Part shown: positions 44,518 through 53,073 of the stretch, piece after piece
Numbering within the stretch: the first letter of the stretch is position 1
Layout: the number at the start of each line of letters is the position of its first letter
Source of the DNA: an uncultured Lachnospiraceae bacterium
GTDB lineage: Bacteria; Bacillota; Clostridia; Lachnospirales; Lachnospiraceae
Direction: 5' to 3'
Assembly (NCBI GenBank): GCA_937920345.1
Contig: CALGVA010000074.1
Span: forward strand, 1 to 64,000
Length of the DNA: 64,000 bases
Translations under genes and position numbers: made by a program
The notes under the pieces: model-generated
Database searches by the model: none
Told to the model about the DNA's origin: nothing
The model's input: only the letters and a program-made list of their open reading frames with translations

Positions 44518-45105
44518 TCACTGATCCTGTTCACTGAAATCAATATAGAAATCATCGTATATTCCCGCCCTGATTTTTTCTGAAAAAGAATACTGTACCG
44601 CATTTTCTTTCTGTTCGAAATTGTAGACAGTGACGCTTTTCTGCTGCGGATCTACAAGCCAGTACTCGCGCACACCTGCCTCCTCATAAAGCGCAAGTTT
44701 GCGCACACAATCCATGTACCTGCCGGACGGGGAGACTATCTCAATCACCCAGTCCGGTGCACCATAGCAGCCCCTCTCATCCAGCTTATGCGGATCGCAG
44801 ATCACAGAAATATCCGGTTCCACATAATTGTGTTCATCATTCCTGATATAAACTGCAAAAGGTGCCGGAAGCACTCTGCACGGTCCCCCGTTTTTCTTGA
44901 TATACAGCCTGATCTGCAGATATAACTCGCCAAGCATCTCCTGATGTGTCAGCGTCGGTGCCTCCATCACGAACAGTTCGCCGTTGATCAGTTCCGCCCG
45001 CTCTCCATCCGGAAGGGTCTTAATGTCTGCCACTGTATAAGGCTTTTTCTTTCCTCCCTCAATTGCCATGAAAATTTCCTCTCTTCCGATTCTTGCATGT
45101 TCCAT
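44518..45105 (-). CDS. Uma2-family (DUF820) putative endonuclease
   Basis: A 195-residue protein with the PD-(D/E)xK-like core of the Uma2 family: LINGELFVMEAPTLTHQ, YVEPDISVIC with the acidic residues, WVIEIVSPS and the late VREYWLVDPQ. AGGAGG precedes the ATG at 45105. Uma2 proteins are found in multiple copies in cyanobacteria and sporadically elsewhere, and their role is unsettled. The gene is isolated, between the FMN riboswitch and the 45.4-45.7 kb repeat region. The open frame upstream of 45105 is not supported. Confidence 0.85.
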   Translation of the reverse strand: MEHARIGREEIFMAIEGGKKKPYTVADIKTLPDGERAELINGELFVMEAPTLTHQEMLGELYLQIRLYIKKNGGPCRVLPAPFAVYIRNDEHNYVEPDISVICDPHKLDERGCYGAPDWVIEIVSPSGRYMDCVRKLALYEEAGVREYWLVDPQQKSVTVYNFEQKENAVQYSFSEKIRAGIYDDFYIDFSEQDQ

Positions 45106-45373
45106 AAGTATAGTCCTCCTTCTTGCTGCGACAGAAGGAAGCTGCTGTCCCGCGCTGTGTTTTACCCGCACCATTGTAAAACAATTCCGGGACTGCCCAC
45201 AGATTTTATAACACACAAATCCATGCAAAACTTCTTTCCTGCCGCTGTTTAATTTGTAATGTTGAGTAAGCGGCAGATATTGCCTGAATGTGCGAATGCA
45301 CGGTTCATTGATTACTCTTGTTGAATTTATCATACACTTATACATTTCCGGTGTCAAGCATATTTTGTGAAAT

Positions 45374-45395
45374 GCACCTTTTGATACCCTAATCC
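45374..45395. repeat. Single arm of the GTGTCAAAAGGTG repeat
   Basis: GCACCTTTTGATACCCTAATCC, inverted with respect to the arm at 45440. It matches the right arm of the hairpin at 22562-22627. Apart from the repeats, the 45106-45823 stretch has no gene. Confidence 0.75.
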
Positions 45396-45439
45396 TGTGA
45401 ACCAAATAAGAATTCTGCACAGAGGATTTTTCTATGATA

Positions 45440-45744
45440 GGTTAGAGTGTCAAAAGGTGTTACATACAAAATGAAAAGTCATAGTGCACAAATTGCTCTC
45501 TTGTGTCGGCTCCGTCGAATGGATTTTCTAAAATATTCCGGTAAGATAACGGTAAATGGACGCAACCACCCTTTACTCGCCATCCGGGCTCGAAACGGGC
45601 TTTTGCGGGCGTCCATGCCCGCAAATTGCTGATTGCCGGACGGAATATTAAGAAAATCTCAGTCTCCTGCGCAAGACAACTACGCGAGCATTTTGTGCAC
45701 TATGCCTATACAATGTTTACGATGCACCTTTTGACACGCTAACC
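45440..45744. repeat. 305-bp imperfect palindrome with GTGTCAAAAGGTG ends
   Basis: The ends GGTTAGAGTGTCAAAAGGTG (45440) and its inverted partner (45725-45744) frame further matching inner arms: CATAGTGCACAAATTGCTC with its complement near 45693-45711, and GATTTTCT..ATATTCCG with its complement near 45635-45655. The centre includes a hairpin GCGGGC/GCCCGC. No transposase is present. It resembles a non-autonomous mobile palindrome. Confidence 0.7.
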
Positions 45745-45753
45745 CCATAATAC

Positions 45754-45796
45754 AAAAAAAGAGCCTGCACACCGTTCTCCCGTGTACAGACTCTTC
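45754..45796 (-). terminator. Terminator of the flagellin-like gene
   Basis: On the minus strand GAGTCTGTACACGG pairs with CGGTGTGCAGGCTC, followed by seven T. Confidence 0.85.
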
Positions 45797-45823
45797 CTGA
45801 TTTACACTCTGAAATAAATGCTC

Positions 45824-46594
45824 CTAGAAGAACATTCCTGTAATCATGCTCTTCTGGTTCATCTGCTGACGCAGCATCATCATTCGGTACTGCCCCAGAA
45901 CTTCCTTCTGCTGCTTCTCGGATATTGCCTTCGGGAAGTCCAGATCTTCCAGTCTGCTTCTCGCGCCAAGCTGCTCTAAAGACGCCCTTGTATTGTAATT
46001 ATAGGTATGTTCCAGACGGTTGGTAGCCGCACCTATGCTGCTTCTTCTGGAAGACACCATATCAAGCGCCTTGTCAATGGCTTTCAGATCAAATTTGTCG
46101 GACGTAACATCCAGATCCGCGATTCCCAACGCCTCGAGTGTGGAATTTTCCATCTGAATCTTCATGCCGCCGCCGTTCGGATTGGTCGCGATCCCCATAT
46201 CCGCCATACTGCCGTCCAACAGCTTCTGCTCATTCAGCGAGGTATCCTTCGCCAATGACTGAATGCCCTGCTTTAACTGATTGATCTCGTCCTGATAGAT
46301 CTGCTTATCTTCCGCCGTATTCAGCCCGTTCATAGACCGCAGAGCAAGATCACGGATTCTCTGTAAATAGTCCGTCATTCCGCCAAGCGCGCCGTCCGCT
46401 ACGTTCAACGCACCGATACCTGCCTGCGCATTCTGGGCGCCGACGCTTAAACCGGTCTCTTCTCTCTGCATCTTCTTCGCAATCGCGAGCCCTGCCGCAT
46501 CATCCGCAGCAGAATTGATTCTCTTACCGCTTGCAAGCTGTGTATAAGATTTGAAGAGATCGTTACCGCTTCCGCTGATTGTCATCGCACTCAT
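45824..46594 (-). CDS. Short flagellin-like protein
   Basis: A 256-residue protein with the conserved flagellin N-terminal core (LASGKRINSAADDAAGLAIAKKM, then NAQAGIGALNVADGALGGM) and the C-terminal core RRSSIGAATNRLEHTYNYN. The first residues (MSAMTISGSGNDLFKSYTQ) differ from the usual MRINHNISALN, and the C-terminus extends into a Met/Gln-rich tail. The ATG at 46594 has GGAGG seven bases upstream. No other flagellar gene is near. It has its own sigma-A-type promoter rather than a clear sigma-D one. A filament role is uncertain; a secreted or cap-like role is possible. Confidence 0.85.
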   Translation of the reverse strand: MSAMTISGSGNDLFKSYTQLASGKRINSAADDAAGLAIAKKMQREETGLSVGAQNAQAGIGALNVADGALGGMTDYLQRIRDLALRSMNGLNTAEDKQIYQDEINQLKQGIQSLAKDTSLNEQKLLDGSMADMGIATNPNGGGMKIQMENSTLEALGIADLDVTSDKFDLKAIDKALDMVSSRRSSIGAATNRLEHTYNYNTRASLEQLGARSRLEDLDFPKAISEKQQKEVLGQYRMMMLRQQMNQKSMITGMFF

Positions 46595-46714
46595 AACCAC
46601 GCCTCCTTTCCTGCGAATATTAAATTACTGCAAATTCCTGCAGCTTAATATTGTTATCACGTTCTAAAATCTGCCACTCTGTAAACCTGCTGGCAAACTC
46701 TTCCTTCTATCATT

Positions 46715-46743
46715 ATCATATCCATATTCACAGAAACAGTCAA
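46715..46743 (-). promoter_or_regulatory. Sigma-A-type promoter of the flagellin-like gene
   Basis: TTGACT (46738-46743), a 17-base spacer and TATGAT (46715-46720). The leader of about 110 bases contains a hairpin AATATTAAGCTGCA/TGCAGTAATTTAATATT just before the ribosome binding site. Confidence 0.75.
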
Positions 46744-46816
46744 GGTTTTTCCGAAAACTTTCTCCTATCCATAAGAGGCTGCTTCATATAGCCGTTTACC
46801 ATCATGATACCGCAGA

Positions 46817-47698
46817 CTATCCCTTTACGCCGCCCGCCACCAGACCGTTCTGAATGAATCTCTGCAGGCACATGAAGACCACCATGATCGGCAGAGAGGA
46901 GATGACTGCTGCCGCCGAGAACATCGTCCAGTGTGCGGCAAACTGATCGCTGATAAAGGACTGCAGTCCGAGCGCCAGCGTCATCTTGCCCGGCGTCTGC
47001 AGGAAAATGGAGGTGATCACGTACTCACTGTACGTCGCAATAAAGGAAAACAGGAAAAGCACTGCCAGCTGCGGCATGGCCAGCGGCAGAACCACCTTAT
47101 AAAAAACCTGAAACTGGTTGGCGCCATCCACAAGCGCCGCCTCGTCCAGTTCCACAGGAATGCCGTCAATGTAGGATTTCAACAGCCAGATATTGAAAGC
47201 GCTTCCGCCTGCCAGCACGAAGATCAGCGCCAGACTGCTGTCCACAAGTCCGAATTTGTAGATCAGAATATAATAGCCCGCCACCGCCATGCTGTTCGGG
47301 AACACCTGCAGCACAAGCAGCGACATCAGTCCGTATTTCCTGCAGGTAAAACGCATTCTTGCAAAAGCATATGCCGCCAGCGAGGTGAGAACAAGCTGAA
47401 TGACCGCCACAATCAGACACAATTTCAGGGAATTCCATACCCACTGCACGAAATTAGTCTCCCGAAAAAGATCGACATAGTGTTCCACGCTCAGTTTTTT
47501 CGGGAAAAGAGAAGCCAGAAAGAAGCTGTCTCCTGCCGAAAAAGATGACATGACGATCCACAATGCCGGAAAAATCACCACGATCATCGTGATCCAGATG
47601 AACACCCTGCTCACCCACAGGCTTCTGCGCTCTGCGGGTGATATCCTCTCACCATACCTGATCTGCTGCCTCCCGTGTTTTTGTATTTGATAGCTCAT
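46817..47698 (-). CDS. Galactan-type sugar ABC permease (MalG family)
   Basis: A 293-residue CUT1 permease with six membrane helices and the EAA loop LDEAALVDGANQFQVFYKVVLPLA. GGAGG precedes the ATG. It is the last gene of the galactan operon and pairs with the MalF-type permease upstream. The ATPase is not encoded here, so a shared MsmX-type protein is likely. By position it imports galacto-oligosaccharides released by the GH53 enzyme. Confidence 0.93.
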   Translation of the reverse strand: MSYQIQKHGRQQIRYGERISPAERRSLWVSRVFIWITMIVVIFPALWIVMSSFSAGDSFFLASLFPKKLSVEHYVDLFRETNFVQWVWNSLKLCLIVAVIQLVLTSLAAYAFARMRFTCRKYGLMSLLVLQVFPNSMAVAGYYILIYKFGLVDSSLALIFVLAGGSAFNIWLLKSYIDGIPVELDEAALVDGANQFQVFYKVVLPLAMPQLAVLFLFSFIATYSEYVITSIFLQTPGKMTLALGLQSFISDQFAAHWTMFSAAAVISSLPIMVVFMCLQRFIQNGLVAGGVKG

Positions 47699-47812
47699 AG
47701 GAACCTCCGTTTCCGTTACACTAAATTTCTAAATGTATGGAAGAATGCTGCCTGCAGCAAGTCCGCTTTGCAGATTTCTGACCGGCGCGGAGAATGCCGT
47801 CTTTTTGGCATA

Positions 47813-48724
47813 CTAATCCACTTCCTTAAATGACCCTGACAGGTGCATGTTAATCAGCGTAAAGGTCCCGACGATGATAAAGATCAGCACACTGAAAGTC
47901 GCCGACAGTTCGTACCGGTTCGACCATGTAGTCATTTTGTACGTCGTACTCGCCAGAATATCCGTATAACCGGCAAACTGGTTATCCACTCTCGCAGGAC
48001 CGCCCTGTGTGATCATATAGATGTTGCCGAAATTATTGAAGTTCGAGGCAAAAGTTGATATCACGAGCGGCACGGAAAGCTTTGTCACCATCGGCAGCGT
48101 TATACTCTTAAAACATTGGAATTTTGTAGCGCCATCTATCCTCGCCGCCTCATAGTAGTCGTTGGAGATCGCCTGCAGTCCGCCCAGACAGACATTCATC
48201 ATGTAAGGAAAACCCAGCCAGACATTGACGATGATGATGCCCGTGCGCGCCCAGAAAGGGTTCGTCAGCCACGGAATATTGCCCGCAATCCCGATCGCAT
48301 GAAGCACATTATTGATGCCGCCGTACTGTTCATTTAACAGTCCCTGCCACGCAAGAATCGCGATAGTGGACGGCAGCGCCCACGGTACAATCAGCACGGA
48401 TCTGTAAACCTTCGATTCCTTCATGCGGGGATTGTTCAACAGGATCGCCAGCATAAGTCCCATGGCATATGAACCGGCCGTACTGATCAGGGCAAAACAT
48501 ATGGTCCAGCCAAGCACCGGAAAAAACACCGACCTGATACTGCCGGAAAATACCGTCAGATAATTTTCCCACCCTACAAAAGAGAAGTCTCCCAGATGGT
48601 AAATATTATAGTTTGTGAACGAAATAACAATCGTATATACAATCGGCAGACATGTAACTACCAGAATGGATAGCAGCGCCGGCGCAAGATACCCGTATGC
48701 CTTTGCATTGTTTTTTTTTCTCAT
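47813..48724 (-). CDS. Galactan-type sugar ABC permease (MalF family)
   Basis: A 303-residue CUT1 permease; EAA loop YEAARIDGATKFQCFKSITLPM. The ATG at 48724 has GGAGG five bases upstream; a GTG four codons earlier is in frame. It lies 13 bases after the binding-protein gene. About 110 bases with hairpins separate it from the MalG-type gene. Confidence 0.93.
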   Translation of the reverse strand: MRKKNNAKAYGYLAPALLSILVVTCLPIVYTIVISFTNYNIYHLGDFSFVGWENYLTVFSGSIRSVFFPVLGWTICFALISTAGSYAMGLMLAILLNNPRMKESKVYRSVLIVPWALPSTIAILAWQGLLNEQYGGINNVLHAIGIAGNIPWLTNPFWARTGIIIVNVWLGFPYMMNVCLGGLQAISNDYYEAARIDGATKFQCFKSITLPMVTKLSVPLVISTFASNFNNFGNIYMITQGGPARVDNQFAGYTDILASTTYKMTTWSNRYELSATFSVLIFIIVGTFTLINMHLSGSFKEVD

Positions 48725-48737
48725 ACTGACCTCCACA

Positions 48738-49940
48738 TTACTTGCCTGAGTTCATGAGCGAAACCGCCTCCTCCAGCTGCTTCACCATATTTTCCGCCGC
48801 CTCCTGCGGTGTCAGTTCACCGGTCCACATAGACCGGATATTATTGGTATGAATCCCCCAGAGCTGCCCCATTTCAGAAACCGTAGGCATGGGCTCTCCG
48901 TTGTTGATCTGTGTAATAAATGCCTTGGAATACTCATTGTTCTGTATCGCATCATTCGCCTGATCTGCCAGCTTCGCTGGGATTCTGTCGCCGCATTCGT
49001 ACATCTCCATTGCGCCATGATCGATCAGATACATAATCATCTCCCACGCCTTATCCTGACTGCCGCTCTTGCTGCTCACGAAGCTTACCTGCGTTCCCAC
49101 CGGCGTGACAAACGGCTGTCCGTTAAAAGTCGGCATCTCGGCAACACCAAAGTTCGTTCCCGCGGATGCAAATCCGTCGATATCCCATGGTCCGCCGATA
49201 AAGTAGGCAGTCTGAGCGTTCTGGAAATTACTCCTCGCAATATCCGCCGTGACGTCTGCGGAAAGCAGACCGTACTCATTGCACAAGGCATTGATAAATT
49301 CATACGCCTGCACCGCGCCCTCGTTTGCCAGTCCGATATCGGCAACATCATAGGCGCCGTTTTCATATTTAAAAATGTATCCGCCGCAGGCTCTCACAAA
49401 TCCAAGATCATAGTATATGCTGGTGGCATCAAAAGACACGCCCCCCTGCTCTGCTGCATGCTCCACCAGTTCCTCCCACGTTGCCGGAACCTGCGCCACC
49501 ATATCGGTGTTATAGAAAAGCGCTGTCGTCTCCACGGAAAGCGGCGCGGCATATCTGGTGCCACCCACATAACACGCCTGAATGGCAGCCTCCGAAAAAT
49601 CCGCATCCTGATAAAGATCAGCAGGTACCTCTGCCGCCAGTCCGGCATTGACATAGTCCGCCAGCTGATCATTCGGAATACCGACCACAGCATCCGGACC
49701 ATCCGGGCTGTTGACCGCCTGCGCAAACTGCTGCACCGCAGGCGACTGCTTGATTACCTCTACCTCATATCCGTTAGCTGCGCCCCATTCATCGGCATAT
49801 TTCTGAATTGTCTCGACTTCCACACTCATGTTCGTCCACACGGTCAGCTTTGTATCCGCCCCCTGTCCAGCGCCGCAGCCCGTAAGCGCCATAAGCGTCA
49901 GGCATCCTGCGGCTATTACCATCACCGTTCTCCTATTCAT
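48738..49940 (-). CDS. Sugar-binding lipoprotein (MalE family)
   Basis: A 400-residue extracellular solute-binding protein. Lipobox ALTGC with Cys 22, then a typical family-1 fold: KLTVWTNMSVEVETIQKYADEW, SPAVQQFAQAVNSPDGPDAVVG and FIGGPWDIDGFASAG (written YFIGGPWDIDGF in the sequence). The ATG at 49940 has GGAGG seven bases upstream. It should capture galactan-derived oligosaccharides for the two permeases that follow; specificity is inferred from the GH53 gene. Confidence 0.94.
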   Translation of the reverse strand: MNRRTVMVIAAGCLTLMALTGCGAGQGADTKLTVWTNMSVEVETIQKYADEWGAANGYEVEVIKQSPAVQQFAQAVNSPDGPDAVVGIPNDQLADYVNAGLAAEVPADLYQDADFSEAAIQACYVGGTRYAAPLSVETTALFYNTDMVAQVPATWEELVEHAAEQGGVSFDATSIYYDLGFVRACGGYIFKYENGAYDVADIGLANEGAVQAYEFINALCNEYGLLSADVTADIARSNFQNAQTAYFIGGPWDIDGFASAGTNFGVAEMPTFNGQPFVTPVGTQVSFVSSKSGSQDKAWEMIMYLIDHGAMEMYECGDRIPAKLADQANDAIQNNEYSKAFITQINNGEPMPTVSEMGQLWGIHTNNIRSMWTGELTPQEAAENMVKQLEEAVSLMNSGK

Positions 49941-50053
49941 CCTATAACCTCCCATACTCATCTTTCTTTTCTCCTGCCCCTTGTTTTTCTTCCATTCTGT
50001 TTCACGCCAGCCTTTATGTCAGAGCAGTTTACCGCAATGACACGCGCCGGAAG

Positions 50054-51127
50054 CTACATTTCTTTTAAATGCACCAGCGCACTGTTGGCATTGCCCGCCG
50101 CATCGAAGAGCGCCTGATTCGCCATCGTATTACCCGCCTCCGCCTGATCGTTCATGTAATCGCAGCCGCTCGGATTCGCCCACTTGCAGTCGGGAATCGG
50201 CAGCCACGCAGGTTCCCAGTAGAAGACACCGATCCCGCGATTATGCTCCACGCTTCTGACCGTGCGGTACAGATCTCTCAAGAAAGTCTCCTGCCCCTCC
50301 ATGGTAGCCGGATAACCTGTCGCCTTTTCCAGTTCCTTGGAAAAAACAATTCCTCTGCACCCGAGCGCGTCCGTCGTATAGCCGATGGACGTCTCCGCGA
50401 TCATCACATCCTTATTATATCTTTTGCTCACATCGTTCATATTATCAAGAAGAAGCTGCAGACTTCCATTCCAATGCGGATAATAGGACATACCGATCAC
50501 ATCAAAATCTAAATGATAAGGCATGGTCTTGTCAAACCAATTCCGGTACATGGCATTGTCAGTTCCGAAATCAAGGTGCAGCACAATCCTGCTGTCAGGG
50601 CAGATTTCCCGGACACCTTTCACTCCTGCCTGCAGCAGGGCAGACATCGTCTGTGCTTCGTCAATATGGCCGTCCGGCCAGAGCAGACCGTTCGTGATCT
50701 CGTTTCCCACCTGCACCATCGCCGGCACAAGGCCCTCATTTTTTAATGCTTTCAACGTATCGACAGTATGTAAATACACTGCTGTTTCCAGGCTTTCTCC
50801 GCATAAGCCGCGCCATGCCTTGGGCTTGATCTGCTTCCCCGGGTCCGCCCAGAAATCACTATAATGAAAATCCAGCAAATAGGACATTCCGTTATCAAGC
50901 GTACGCCGTGCAAGCTCGATTGTCGTCTGCAGGTTATTGCCCCCGCCGCCGTAGGGGTTTCCCTTATCATCGTACGGGTCCTGCCAGATTCTGAGCCGGA
51001 CCGTATCGACACCGCATCGGCTCAGGATCTCGAACAGATCGCCCTTCCTGCCGTCCAGATAATAGGCTGCTCCGTGACCTTCCAGTTCTTTGATCATGGA
51101 CACATCCACTCCTTTAATCAACTGCAT
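50054..51127 (-). CDS. GH53 endo-beta-1,4-galactanase (no signal peptide)
   Basis: A 357-residue glycoside hydrolase of family 53, which cleaves beta-1,4-galactan. The catalytic acid/base is Glu 143 (VGNEIT) and the nucleophile Glu 245 (IAETSIGY); the N-terminal LIKGVDVSM strand is family-typical. No signal peptide is present, although the family is normally secreted. The upstream CBM lipoprotein gene is in the same frame and ends with a single TAG, two codons before this ATG. AAGGAG, which lies across the end of the CBM frame, is six bases from the ATG. It may be a separately started domain of a former single enzyme. Confidence 0.93.
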   Translation of the reverse strand: MQLIKGVDVSMIKELEGHGAAYYLDGRKGDLFEILSRCGVDTVRLRIWQDPYDDKGNPYGGGGNNLQTTIELARRTLDNGMSYLLDFHYSDFWADPGKQIKPKAWRGLCGESLETAVYLHTVDTLKALKNEGLVPAMVQVGNEITNGLLWPDGHIDEAQTMSALLQAGVKGVREICPDSRIVLHLDFGTDNAMYRNWFDKTMPYHLDFDVIGMSYYPHWNGSLQLLLDNMNDVSKRYNKDVMIAETSIGYTTDALGCRGIVFSKELEKATGYPATMEGQETFLRDLYRTVRSVEHNRGIGVFYWEPAWLPIPDCKWANPSGCDYMNDQAEAGNTMANQALFDAAGNANSALVHLKEM

Positions 51128-51130
51128 GGA

Positions 51131-51757
51131 CTACTCCTTTACTAATGTAATGTCATCGATAGTTCCCCATCCGCCGGGCGCTGTCTTGACGCTGACGCCC
51201 ACCGTAACCTCTCCGTCCTGCACATCCAGTCCCGGAAGTTCTGCCGTATACCAGTTCAGATATCCGTTCAGTTCCGCATCCGCCTGAATCGTCTCGCCGC
51301 CGACTATCGCATAGAAATATACGGAAGCATTCTCATCCCCCGCAGCCTCTCCCTGGATATGCGCCGTCAGTTTATAGGAGCCCGCTTCCAGACCGGAAAC
51401 TGTCTGCTCCGCCGTGAAATTCACATCGCTGCTCCCCGAGTAAAAATGCAATGACTGCACGCCTTCACAACAATCCGTATCCCGCGTGTAAATGTCCAGT
51501 TCCTCTGTGACATTATCAACATTCGTCACATTCCATCCCGTAAAATCCGGTTCCTCAAAGCTTCCGTTCACCAGATAATTTCCCTTTTCATCCGCTACCG
51601 CCGCCGCAGACGAATCTGCCGCCGCACTGTCGGCTGCCTGTGCAGAATCTTCCGCCGTCTGACCGCCCTTGTCCGAACTGCCTCCCGTATTGCCACAGCC
51701 CGCCATTCCCGCAAGCATACACATCATAAGCACCGCCGCACATAACTTCCTTCTCAT
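51131..51757 (-). CDS. CBM-carrying lipoprotein, in frame with the GH53 gene
   Basis: A 208-residue lipoprotein with lipobox MAGC (in MLAGMAGC) at about residue 21 from the ATG at 51757; an ATG at 51820 is also in frame. After a Ala/Ser/Gly-rich spacer comes a beta-sandwich of the carbohydrate-binding type: NYLVNGSFEEPDFTGW, then SLHFYSGSS and GGWGTIDDITLV. This resembles galactan-binding CBM61 or a related family. It ends in KE-TAG. The reading frame continues without other stops into the GH53 domain, so the two genes look like a split multi-domain galactanase. First gene of the operon. Confidence 0.85.
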   Translation of the reverse strand: MRRKLCAAVLMMCMLAGMAGCGNTGGSSDKGGQTAEDSAQAADSAAADSSAAAVADEKGNYLVNGSFEEPDFTGWNVTNVDNVTEELDIYTRDTDCCEGVQSLHFYSGSSDVNFTAEQTVSGLEAGSYKLTAHIQGEAAGDENASVYFYAIVGGETIQADAELNGYLNWYTAELPGLDVQDGEVTVGVSVKTAPGGWGTIDDITLVKE

Positions 51758-51849
51758 AACCTCACCCGTTCCTTTCGCTTTCTTCCGGCATGACTGATCC
51801 ATGAAATCATTTCTCTTCATGCCTTTTTCCTGTATCTCTTTTGGTAACT

Positions 51850-51873
51850 AATTTATTATTTATTTAATAAATT
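51850..51873. promoter_or_regulatory. Inverted repeat in the galactan operon leader (possible operator)
   Basis: AATTTATTA-N6-TAATAAATT is a perfect 9-bp dyad 14-37 bases downstream of the -10 box. A LacI-family or other repressor could bind here; this is inference. Confidence 0.45.
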
Positions 51874-51886
51874 ATTTACTGCTTGA

Positions 51887-51915
51887 AATATAGCACGATG
51901 TACGCGTTTTGTCAA
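51887..51915 (-). promoter_or_regulatory. Sigma-A promoter of the galactan operon
   Basis: TTGACA (51910-51915), a 17-base spacer and TATATT (51887-51892) on the minus strand. Confidence 0.8.
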
Positions 51916-52018
51916 TTATGTTTTTGCCATGCTGCCATAGGTCTGAAAGGCATTTCGACAACCCTGTGATGGTATATTGCTTTTCTAATGACATCTTTGA
52001 CACCTTATTCTCCGCATC

Positions 52019-52051
52019 AAAAAAGGCACAGTTTGTTCAACTGCACCTTTT
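52019..52051 (-). terminator. Terminator after the LacI-family gene
   Basis: AAAAGGTGCAGTT pairs with AACTGTGCCTTTT, with a T-run on the minus strand; it separates the regulator from the galactan operon. Confidence 0.8.
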
Positions 52052-52076
52052 CAAAAACAAAATTTCATTCCGGATT

Positions 52077-53060
52077 TCAGCAGCTCTTCCGGTAGACCGG
52101 AATCCCGTTTACGAAAACAGACTTCGTAATCTCCCCTCCGTTTAACACCCTGTTGCGAAGCAGTTCCAGCGCGGTTTCGCAAATACTGGGAATGTCAATG
52201 TGTATCGTGGTAAGCGGCGGGGATACATACTTGGCGATATGCACATCATTGATACTGAACACCGCGACCTGTTCCGGAATCTGTATGCCCGCCTCATGCA
52301 AAGCCTGCAATACCCCTACCGCAAGCGTATCGCTTGCCACGCACAGCGCCGTGGGCAGTTCTTTCTTACGGATCAGTTCCTGACCCAGCCGATACCCTTC
52401 CTTCACGGTAAATTTATCGGAGATCAGGATAAAATCCTCCCTGAGACATTTATAATACTGCGCGCTCTGTCTAAAAGACCATTCCCGGATATCCATGGAC
52501 TTCTCTCTCGTGTCGATATTCCTGTCCGGTCCCCCGATAAAACCGATGGCTTTATGACCCTTCATGGCAAAATAATCAACGATCTGCGTCACGAAAGAAT
52601 CCATATTGGGTCTGACAGCATCAAACAGTTTCTCGTCCGGCGACGTCCCGATGAAAACGCCGCGCCTGCAGATCTGATACAAACGATTGATCTCCTGTCT
52701 GTCCAGCCAGCCGATCGCCACAAATGCATTCAGGTCCTTCGGAATGGTCTCCATACCGTTCTGCCTGGTATATACACTGAGTTGAATATTCATTTTCTCC
52801 GCCTGATCAGAAAGCTCGTCTCTGATACTCTGATAGAAAACATCCTCCAGTTCATCTTCTTCTTCCGTAAAGTACAGAAGCGCGACATGATCGATCTTCG
52901 GGTAGATAACACGCTTCTTATAACCGACCTGCTCCGCGGCAGCAAAGATCGCCGCCCGCGTCTCCGGGCTGACCGAAATGCCCTCATCATAATTGAGCAC
53001 TCTCGACACAGCGGCGCTGGATACCCCCACGATTTCTGCAATTTGCTTTATTGTAGCCAT
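52077..53060 (-). CDS. LacI-family transcriptional regulator
   Basis: A 327-residue LacI/GalR-type repressor. Helix-turn-helix ATIKQIAEIVGVSSAAVSRVLN is at the N-terminus, followed by a periplasmic-binding-protein-like ligand domain (ending SICETALELLRNRVLNGGEI). The ATG at 53060 has GGAGG six bases upstream; a TTG two codons earlier is not needed. It lies directly upstream of the galactan operon, so it probably controls it in response to galactose or a galacto-oligosaccharide. Confidence 0.93.
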   Translation of the reverse strand: MATIKQIAEIVGVSSAAVSRVLNYDEGISVSPETRAAIFAAAEQVGYKKRVIYPKIDHVALLYFTEEEDELEDVFYQSIRDELSDQAEKMNIQLSVYTRQNGMETIPKDLNAFVAIGWLDRQEINRLYQICRRGVFIGTSPDEKLFDAVRPNMDSFVTQIVDYFAMKGHKAIGFIGGPDRNIDTREKSMDIREWSFRQSAQYYKCLREDFILISDKFTVKEGYRLGQELIRKKELPTALCVASDTLAVGVLQALHEAGIQIPEQVAVFSINDVHIAKYVSPPLTTIHIDIPSICETALELLRNRVLNGGEITKSVFVNGIPVYRKSC

Positions 53061-53073
53061 GAACAACCTCCGC

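Noticed and set aside
45447..45632. Short open frame inside the 305-bp palindrome
   Set aside because: No ribosome binding site, no recognisable motif, and it lies within a repeat element.
51125..51140. TAG read as pyrrolysine between CBM and GH53
   Set aside because: No pyl genes are visible here and the site is a domain junction, so ordinary splitting or mutation is simpler.
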